From: Areca catechu
Lineage: Eukaryota; Streptophyta; Magnoliopsida; Arecales; Arecaceae
NCBI GenBank assembly: GCA_021397845.1
Contig: CM038051.1
Span: 16,216,827 to 16,280,826, forward strand
Direction: 5' to 3'
DNA: 64,000 nt
This document shows, piece by piece, positions 57,440-64,000 of this stretch (its first letter is position 1; each line of letters opens with the position of its first letter). The notes under the pieces are model-generated. The model worked only from the letters and a program-made list of their open reading frames with translations, was not told the origin of the DNA and ran no database searches. Both the position numbers and the translations under genes were made by a program.

Positions 57440-58632
57440 TGGCTCCCTTGCCCCTTGGCAGTTCACCACTGCCGGTGCATCAATATCTTTTCATGGGAAC
57501 TGGTATGGGATCGACCACCAACTGAAGGAGTCCAAAAAGAGCGAGGCATGGAAATTCCTGATTTGCTTGTGAAGGGGGAGAGACAGAACTATTATACTCG
57601 TACTCTTCCAGTGCTTGAATTAAGACGTTGCAGGGTGAGGCATCTCGGAGATAACCAAGAGACTACCATTGCTTCTCTCAAATCTTGGGATATCATAGCA
57701 ACCTACATTGCTTACTCGATTTGGTTGGCAAGGAACAATCTTGTTTTTAAGGATCGAAGACATACAGCCAAGTTCATCCTAGAGAGAGCTTCAACCAATG
57801 TTGTTGATATCACCATATATTCTTATAATGGGATAATCTTAATAGCTCAAGATATCTGGGACTCATTCACTGCTTTTCAAGTGCACAGGCCAATTTTTGT
57901 CTCCCACGAGCCTCCATTTCTAAGTTTTCTCGATATCAAATTTGATAGTAATATGTTTGGAGTCGATTACGGTGCTAGTCTTGTCATACCTGGACTCGAT
58001 GGGAGATCAGGGGAAATTAGTGATGGTCACCTCTTCGATACTGCATTGCTTGAAGCGGAGTTAGAGGGCTATGTGAACTAGCATCAACCATGCGAGACAG
58101 GGTCCTGGAGAAATTACTCGGTTATTAAAGAATATTTACCCCTTCCTGGATTACATATTAATTCTTTTCATGAAAGCTATGAAAAGGTGGTGCAGGCTTA
58201 TAGATGTCAACTTTAATGGTAGTATAAGGGATGTCAAAGATGATGCAGTTTTGTCATTCATGATCCAGATATCAAGCTCTAGACTGTAGGAAACTTTCAT
58301 CTTTACAAGCTGTCCGTCTCGGAAGTGGAGCTTCGTATTTTTTAGGACATGCATCGCCTACGCAAGGCGGGAGTTGCAGATTGGAAGGATTTTTCTTGAA
58401 AGTAATTCTGTCACTGTTATTAACTAGCTAGATTTAGGATAGGACAAGTAGCTCGATACCCATTCGATCCTTCATGATATTTAGAATTTTTTTAGTCTTT
58501 TCGTTGCAGTGATTATTTAGCATATCTTTGAAAAGTAAATAGCACGATAGATTGGATTGTTTCTTTTATTGTTGGCCATATTGTACTCATATGAGATTGA
58601 TGGGATCACCCGCTTGTATTAAAAAAAAAAAT
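57440..58632 (+). mobile_element. LINE 3' region with two RNase H blocks and poly(A)
   Basis: A frame at 57455-58081 (first codon not an obvious start) reads VRHLGDNQETTIASLKSWDI, ATYIAYSIWLARNNLVFKDR, FILERAS and then the start of RNase H: PPFLSFLDIKFDSNMFGVDY, GASLVIPGLDGR, HLFDTALLEAELEGY. After a stop, a second start of the same domain appears (RLIDVNFNGSIRDVKDDAVL, about 58195), continuing to AYARRELQIGRIFLESNSVT (about 58350). A tail of A's lies at 58621-58632. This is an inactive L1-type LINE. The doubled domain start suggests two overlapping insertions or an internal duplication. Confidence 0.75.
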
Positions 58633-59410
58633 TATGAAATTTGTAATAACTTAACCAAGTTTATGAAACATATTTAAAGTTGTATTGTTTAAATAGAGCA
58701 TACATATTTCTTACCAAAAAAACATGTACCTTATATCTAATTCGTGCGAACATCTCGCATGTATCCCAAGCTGCATTTGTTTTGTCATCGTATAAAGTGG
58801 AAGCAAATTGATGCCATCATTTTGTTTGCTTTGATGGGTAAAACCATAAGCATGAAATCTAGCAAACTTTTCAGCATCACATGTATTGAATATGCCAAAC
58901 GCCAATTTGTTTGTGTCTGATTGGAAAAGATTCCATTGAAATTTTTGTCTTTCTATGGTTTTCATCATTTTTTTAGATTTTCTTCTTTAATAAATTTCAC
59001 AAGTTTTTCTCCCTTTTCCTTAAATATTTGTTCAGTATTGAATGGTTGAAAATTTTCTAAGCAAAATTTTTTTTTTTTTTTTTTTGCAAGCTAGGTGATG
59101 TGCTTGTAACATCGTGATATTTATTCAGGCATCATATGAATTAGGTGGCCTTGATTTTCGATGGTTTGGTCCTAGATTGGAAAAAAAATCAACATCAGAT
59201 TTTAAAATTTTTAACTATTATTTTTACCGGGTACTATCAATGATGATCATATTACAAATTACGTAACTCATATTTTTTTTAGCAATGAATTTAACTCAAA
59301 TGATAATCAAAACCATGGCATAAAATATAGAGCTTGTACCAATAGTTAGTAAACAATAACAACAAGCGCTAAAGGTTATATATTATCATCTTTTAAACAT
59401 TGATAAAGGT
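58633..59410. other. AT-rich, no gene seen
   Basis: A 20-base T run at 59068-59086. The minus-strand frame 58711-58968 has no family resemblance. Confidence 0.45.
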
Positions 59411-59413
59411 CAG

Positions 59414-60884
59414 TGATGTGGCAAGATCGTTGACGTGGGACAGCTGACAGGTGCCATATCAAAGAAGGTTGCCGTGTCAATTTCCCTGCTCGGACTTCTT
59501 CGCTGGGCTGAGCTCCCCCAGGATAACGGGATGGCCTGTTGAAGCCGAGCTCCGTCCTCCGCCAGGTCGGACCCGCGAGCCCGGGACGCCTAGGCCGGAG
59601 CCGAGCGGTGCCCTCCAGATCAAGCCCCTCCTCGAGGTCGAGCCATCTGGTCCAGACCCGCGCTCTGTCCTCCATAGAGAGCTCCTCGAAGATCGAGCCC
59701 CATGGTCGGAGTCGAGCTTAGCCCTCCTCCGCCATGTGGAGCCTCTTCGAGGTCGAGCTCTCTGGACCGGGCCCGTGCTCTGCCCTCCAGAGCAAGCCCC
59801 TCGGAGATCGAGCCCTGTGGTCGGAGTCGAGCTCAGCCCTCCACCACGTGGAGCCTCTCCGAGGTCGAGCCCTCTGGATCGGGCCTGTGCTCTGCCCTCC
59901 AGAGCGAGCCCCTCGGAGATCGAGCCCCGTGGTCGAAGTCGAGCTCAGCCCTCCACTACGTGGAGTCTCTCCGAGGTCAAGCCCTTTGGACCAGGCCCGC
60001 GCTCTGTTCTCCTCCGCCGAGGTGAGCTCGCGAGCTCGGGATGCCTAGGTCGAAGTCGAGCCCTGCCTTCCCAACTCAGGCGTAAACACCGGCGAACCAA
60101 CGGACAGCCTCGCCGTCCCAGGATGCCGACGAGCCGCCCGAGGATTGCACTGAGACACCCACTAGGCCGCAATGACCACTTGCGACCGCCAGTTACACCA
60201 TAAAGGGGAGAAGCCCACTGATCGAGGCGCCACGCTCCTCACAACCACCTGAACCACCCGAAAGAAGAAGTCAACCAGGAGATTCGAATCCCGGGGTCGG
60301 TGGCCTGCCAATCGAGGTACTGCCAGGTTCCCGGAATGAAACGACCAGAAGGAATGTCAGAACACATGACAGCTTCCCTTATCACGAATCCGGAAAGGCG
60401 CTTTGGGACACTAGCACACGCGCCTGACAACCCAGCAAAGATTCCAAGACGAGTGCCCAACGGTAACCTAGACTACAAAGCCTGAAGGAGGCAAGATAAA
60501 GGAGGTAACATGCAATACCACAAAAAAATACAAGTGCAAGCTCAACTAGAGAGCATAGCACCACAAGCAAATCCAAGCAAGGGCGAGCGGAAAGGCCACA
60601 CAGAGAATCCCTCTAGCCAGGCCGTTCTTCTTCCGACACACTTGCATCCCACTCTCACACTACTCACTCCTCCTAGCATGGAGTCCATCAAGAGGGGCTC
60701 GACCAATAGGATATGTTCCCCTGAATGTCACTGACTTGACCGTCGGAGTGCTCCCGTCGAAAACCCCGGCCCGGGTCTCTAACTCCTGTTTTGCAGATCC
60801 AGGACCACCGGACAGCCGGCCAACGAAGGGAGTGCACTCCGGCGCCGACAGCAGCTACGGACCATGACGATCTTGGCGGCAACA
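59414..60884 (+). mobile_element. Putative solo LTR, Ty3/gypsy type, GC-rich
   Basis: 1471 bp from TGATGTGGCAAGATCG to GATCTTGGCGGCAACA; the two ends are imperfect inverted copies. The R/U5 signature TGACTTGACCGTCGGAGTGC ... TTTTGCAGATCC (60733-60800) supports plus orientation. No gag or pol lies inside. Flanks GTCAG and GTCTA match at only three of five bases, so a target duplication is not proven. The long open frames here (59451-60203 and overlapping ones) come from the GC-rich tandem repeat and are not genes. Confidence 0.55.
59590..60010. repeat. 112-115-bp tandem repeat in the putative LTR
   Basis: GGTCGGAGTCGAGCTYAGCC starts at 59704, 59819 and (GGTCGAAGTC) 59931, giving periods of 115 and 112. 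Each unit contains GTGGAGCCTCTCCGAGGTCG, AGCCCTCTGG and CTCTGCCCTCCAGAGC. A partial unit precedes and another follows. Confidence 0.85.
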
Positions 60885-61625
60885 GTCTACTTAACATTTC
60901 AAATATAATTTCAGATGATATTTTAAAAATTACAATTAATTATTTAATTTAAATTATGTTTTATTTTATCTCAAATGAAATAGATCAAGTATGGATTTTT
61001 ATCAATGCTGCAATTTTGACCTACATTTAGTTCATCAAAGCGGTCAGTATATAAAAATTTATAACGTGAAGAAACAAATTCTTTGGTTTTTATAGACAAA
61101 AAAAAAAAAAAAAAAGTGAAAAACATATTTTTAGTTCTTAACATGTCTCCTACGTAGCACATGCATTATTTCTAAAAATAATTGTGCAGCTACAAACTAA
61201 AACTTATATTAGTTGTTACAAATAATATCAAAATTGTTATATATAATAATCATTTTAAAATATAATTACTAGTATGTATGCCCAATTCTCATCAAGCTGA
61301 ATTGTTCAGGAATATATTTTTAATTTTAGATCATTAGTGAGAAAAATGATTACACGGATAAAAGAAGTTATTATTATTATTAATCTTTTTTAAAAAAATT
61401 AACATCTATATATATATATATCATATTTATTTATTATACGAGGGCGGACCAAACCATTAAAGATTAAATATTTTACAAATAAAAAAAAAAATACATGTAA
61501 TGCTATAAGCATTGTCGCCTGAATAACCATCAAATTTAATAATTTGATCATGTAAATACTAGAAGCATACTCATTTACAGGTAAGGAACGGTTTGAAAAA
61601 ATTAATATACATCATGTATCGAATT
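60885..61625. other. AT-rich, no gene seen
   Basis: Includes an 18-base A run (61089-61106) and short AT repeats. No coding signal. Confidence 0.45.
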
Positions 61626-61720
61626 TTTTAGATGGAATCGAAGGACTGTCCGGAGATGACAATGTACATGATCTAATTCCCCTCTCTCCTTTTATTTTAT
61701 CAAAAAAAAAAAAAAAAGCC
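61625..61720 (+). mobile_element. SINE 3' end, plus orientation
   Basis: AGGACTGTCCGGAGATGACA then ATGTACATGATCTAATTCCC matches the reverse complement of the tail region at 45050-45110 (GACCGTCTGGAGATGACCAT). It ends CTTTTATTTTATCAAAAAAA. It is the only copy of this family seen in plus orientation and is truncated at its 5' side. Confidence 0.6.
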
Positions 61721-62462
61721 ATCAATTTTTTTTTTTTTTTTTTTAAAAAAAAGAAAAATCACATATCCGAAACGACATGGATATTTCTTGTAAAAATTTT
61801 GATCATTTCTCGACCCCTCCCATGCCCCGCCATTAGTACGACCCCTGCAACTCGTTCCCTAAGCTCCAAACATGTGCCCATCAGCACATGACGCATGCGA
61901 TCAAAACACCCGGCTTTTAACCCCACTTTTACGTACCCGGGGCGAGAGAGACCAAACCAAAACAAAACACCTGCGATCAAAACCGCACCCACGCCTGCAA
62001 GAGCGGGCTTTTTTTTTTTTTTTTTTATTTCTTTATTTTAATAATTGTTTTAATTTTTAAAACCCCCTCCAACCCCATTTCCTGAAGTTGGGAAAGGAGG
62101 CGGCCTCCAATAATGCACGGCGCCCGGGAAAGCGGAAAGAAGCGCTCCGCCCCCTGTGTCCATCTGATGTTGCATTAAATAAACGGGCCACGGCTTTAAA
62201 ATACAACCGTCTTCCCCCCTGGTAGCGGCTCCTGCCGCCCCACTGCCTGCAGCATCTCCCTCGCAGCCCGGTCTCAGACCCACCGATAAAAGCGAGGAGA
62301 AAGCGAACTCTAACCCCCCCCCCCCTTCTTCCCTCCTCCCATCTCTCTCATCATCGTTTCCATTTCTTTCCTATTGATTTGCTCTGCCGTGTCAACAGTG
62401 CAGCAGAACCGCGAGCGACAACTATATCAGACAAAACTTGGCAACATCGGCAGCGATGAAAT
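61721..62462. other. Distal upstream region of the ARF gene
   Basis: T/A homopolymers (61728-61752, 62010-62026), a C run (62316-62325) and CT-rich DNA. Short frames on both strands are not supported as genes. Confidence 0.4.
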
Positions 62463-62483
62463 AGAGAGAGAGAGAGAGAGAGA
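62463..62483. promoter_or_regulatory. (GA)10 repeat upstream of the ARF gene
   Basis: An uninterrupted GA run just before the candidate TATA box. GA repeats are known binding sites for plant BASIC PENTACYSTEINE proteins; binding here is inference. Confidence 0.5.
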
Positions 62484-62498
62484 TTGGATTTAGATATG

Positions 62499-62506
62499 TA
62501 TATATT
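62499..62506 (+). promoter_or_regulatory. Candidate TATA box of the ARF gene
   Basis: TATATATT in GATATGTATATATTTTAAAA lies about 450 bp before the start codon. If used, the leader would be about 420 nt and include four upstream ORFs. Confidence 0.4.
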
Positions 62507-62553
62507 TTAAAAATAAAGGGTGAGAAAAAAAAAAAAAAAAGCTGGAGAGGTTA

Positions 62554-62688
62554 ATGAGGGAGTACGGAAGTGCATGGTAAGCCGGTCGCTTTTGACCCGG
62601 TGCTTTTTTAGCAAAGCTGAAGCTGATGCAGAAGAGAGAACATGTGGAAGAGACGGGAAGGGAAAAGCTTGAATCTTTGAATCTTTAG
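62554..62688 (+). promoter_or_regulatory. Three upstream ORFs in the ARF leader
   Basis: ATG at 62554 (8 codons, ends 62580), ATG at 62574 (32 codons, starts MVSRSLLTRCFF, ends 62672) and ATG at 62626 (20 codons, MQKREHVEETGREKLESLNL, ends 62688). All close before the ARF start. They are in the mRNA only if transcription starts upstream of about 62550. Confidence 0.45.
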
Positions 62689-62823
62689 TCCATTAGCCCT
62701 CGATCTCTCTGCCAGTATCCGATATACAGTGAGCTGTTGCTGCTCTCGCCTGGTCTCCCGCTTCTCGCGCTGGCCTTTTCTTTTCAAGGACTTTTAAAGC
62801 GTTTCCTTCGTCTTCTTTCTCTC

Positions 62824-62910
62824 ATGGCCACCACCGCCACGCGTCATTCCACCCTCGCCGTGCGTCCGTTCCACCCGCTAGAGCTATCCCTGGTTTTTGT
62901 TGCCTGTTAG
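62824..62910 (+). promoter_or_regulatory. 28-codon upstream ORF of the ARF gene
   Basis: ATG at 62824 in good context (CTCATGG) encodes MATTATRHSTLAVRPFHPLE and eight more residues, ending at TAG 62908-62910, 42 nt before the ARF ATG. Arabidopsis ETTIN/ARF3 translation is known to depend on leader uORFs and reinitiation factors, so a regulatory role is plausible. Confidence 0.6.
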
Positions 62911-62952
62911 TTTTCTTTGCTCCCTCTGCTTTGGTTCGTGGGTTCGGGGACG

Positions 62953-64000
62953 ATGGGGATCGATCTGAACACGGTGGAGGAAGAGGAGGAGGGGGAGGCG
63001 GAGCTACCGGCAGCTGTCCAGGTCGCGAGCCTGGCGCAACACCGCCCTTCGCCGGCGGCGGCCGGAGCGGAGGCGGTGTGCCTGGAGCTGTGGCACGCCT
63101 GCGCGGGGCCGCTGATATCGCTGCCGAGGAAGGGGAGCGTGGTCGTGTACCTGCCGCAAGGGCATCTCGAGCACCTGGGGGACGGCGGCGGCGGCGGCGG
63201 CGGCGGCGGGCTCTTCCGATACGATTTGCCGCCTCACGTCTTCTGCCGTGTCATCGACGTCAAGCTTCATGTTCGTTCTTTTTCTCGGTTCTCTGTTCTT
63301 TTCTCTTTTCCTCGATTTTTTTAGGGTTTGGGGATTTTTAAGAGTTGTTTGGTGGAATGTGGGACCTTTTTTTGGGCTTATACCTTGGTTTTTCCTTTCT
63401 CGTAGGCTGATGCAGCTACGGACGAGGTTTATGCGCAGCTCTCTCTGGTTGCCGAAAGTGAGGTTAGGGCTTTCTTTCTCCCAACTTTACTAAATCTATG
63501 GGAATGTTAGTTCATTTACGAGGGTAGCTTAGGATCAACTAGAATATAGGCTTCCCCACTCTTTTTTTTTTTTGAAAATTTTGTTTTCCTTACAGATTCC
63601 CGATATTTTTGAAAATAAGAACGAAAGAGACTTTAAAGCCTCGTACTTTGATCCATTTGCAGTTCAAGTGTACATGAAGCGGAAACGATCTGCAAACGGA
63701 TTTATTTTCCTCATATTCTTGGAAATTAAAAGTTCCGTGGATTTTTCTCGGCAATGTGTAATTTTTTTCTTATAGAAAAAAAGGCTTCTTATTTTATTTT
63801 TTTTTTTGGACTCCGGTCATGCCTTTGTTTCTTAGGTGGTCAGGCGACAACTACGGGAGGGCGAAGTTGAAGGAGATGGGGGAGTGGAAGATGTTGATGG
63901 TCTTCATAGGTCTTTGATGCCTCATATGTTCTGCAAGACCCTCACTGCCTCCGACACAAGCACTCATGGAGGATTCTCTGTGCCTCGCCGAGCTGCCGAG
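62953..64000 (+). CDS. ARF3: Auxin response factor, ARF3/ETTIN type (5' part, runs off the window)
   Basis: Nuclear auxin-response transcription factor; the ARF3/ETTIN group controls organ polarity and floral patterning. Visible exons are 62953-63270, 63406-63462 and 63836 to the edge, 180 residues in all. The splice sites are GT-AG (CAT|GTTCGT, CGTAG|GCT, GAG|GTTAGG, TTAG|GTG). Exon 1 starts [15 protein letters not shown], the ATG being the first in frame. It has [20 protein letters not shown] and [13 protein letters not shown], a Gly run from GGC repeats (63184-63210) and [15 protein letters not shown]. Exon 2 is [19 protein letters not shown]. Exon 3 has [10 protein letters not shown] and [20 protein letters not shown] then SVPRRAAE, the start of the B3 DNA-binding domain. 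The rest of B3 and the tail, including any tasiR-ARF sites, lie outside. ARF3-group assignment rests on the N-terminus and spacing; ARF4-type is less likely. Confidence 0.93.

Noticed and set aside
59451..60203. A 250-codon open frame on the plus strand with Pro/Arg/Ser-rich repeats
   Set aside because: It is produced by a GC-rich 112-115-bp tandem repeat, has overlapping open frames in other phases, and lies within a putative LTR. No protein family resemblance.
1..64000. CRISPR arrays, bacterial operons, phage or organellar genes
   Set aside because: Spliced plant nuclear genes and plant transposons fill the window. The tandem repeats are contiguous minisatellites without unique spacers, and no rRNA, plastid or mitochondrial gene was seen.

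Overview
The window is plant nuclear DNA, almost certainly from a monocot. It has spliced genes with GT-AG introns, AT-rich intergenic DNA with many homopolymer runs, plant-specific protein families (NAC, ARF, DMP, PPR, plant receptor-like kinase) and a dense load of plant retrotransposons. The GC-rich first exon of the ARF gene and its N-terminus ([13 protein letters not shown]) look monocot. A palm is a reasonable guess, but that is inference and no species marker was seen.

Three protein genes look intact as far as they can be seen. The first is an intronless DUF679/DMP membrane protein on the minus strand (8415-9050). The second is a three-exon NAC transcription factor of the SND2/SND3 (NAC073/NAC010) group on the plus strand (26262-31565), with a 4.07-kb second intron carrying a SINE. 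The third is the 5' end of an ARF3/ETTIN-type auxin response factor (62953 to the window edge), whose leader holds several upstream ORFs. Two more genes are broken: a pentatricopeptide-repeat gene resembling Arabidopsis At5g46100 (about 4520-5530) and a receptor-like kinase with two frameshifts and a degenerate active site (10953-11976).

The rest is mostly mobile DNA. 1-4.4 kb: three tandem-repeat families and a LINE RNase H tail. 12-15 kb: SINE pieces and an LTR scrap. 15.7-17.8 kb: a foldback element with long inverted arms. 18.1-24.9 kb: a Ty1/copia element on the minus strand, with 766-bp LTRs and TSD TACCT, split by a 1942-bp solo LTR with its own TSD CCTGT. 33 kb: hairpin MITEs. 34.4-44.1 kb: a Ty3/gypsy Tat-type element with TSD TTACT. 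Its gag-pol runs on the minus strand and lacks integrase, and it carries two antisense ORFs, one with its own TATA box. 45-52 kb: an expanded SINE, an LTR-like piece, a hAT transposase fossil and duplicated SINE DNA. 54.5-58.6 kb: a cluster of LINE 3' ends. 59.4-60.9 kb: a GC-rich putative solo LTR with a 112-115 bp tandem repeat.

The genes are unrelated single loci and do not form a pathway. The most informative parts are the dated nesting of transposons, the antisense-ORF module of the Tat-type element, the conserved-looking upstream ORFs of the ARF gene, an overlapping upstream ORF at the NAC start, and a SINE family with at least seven copies.
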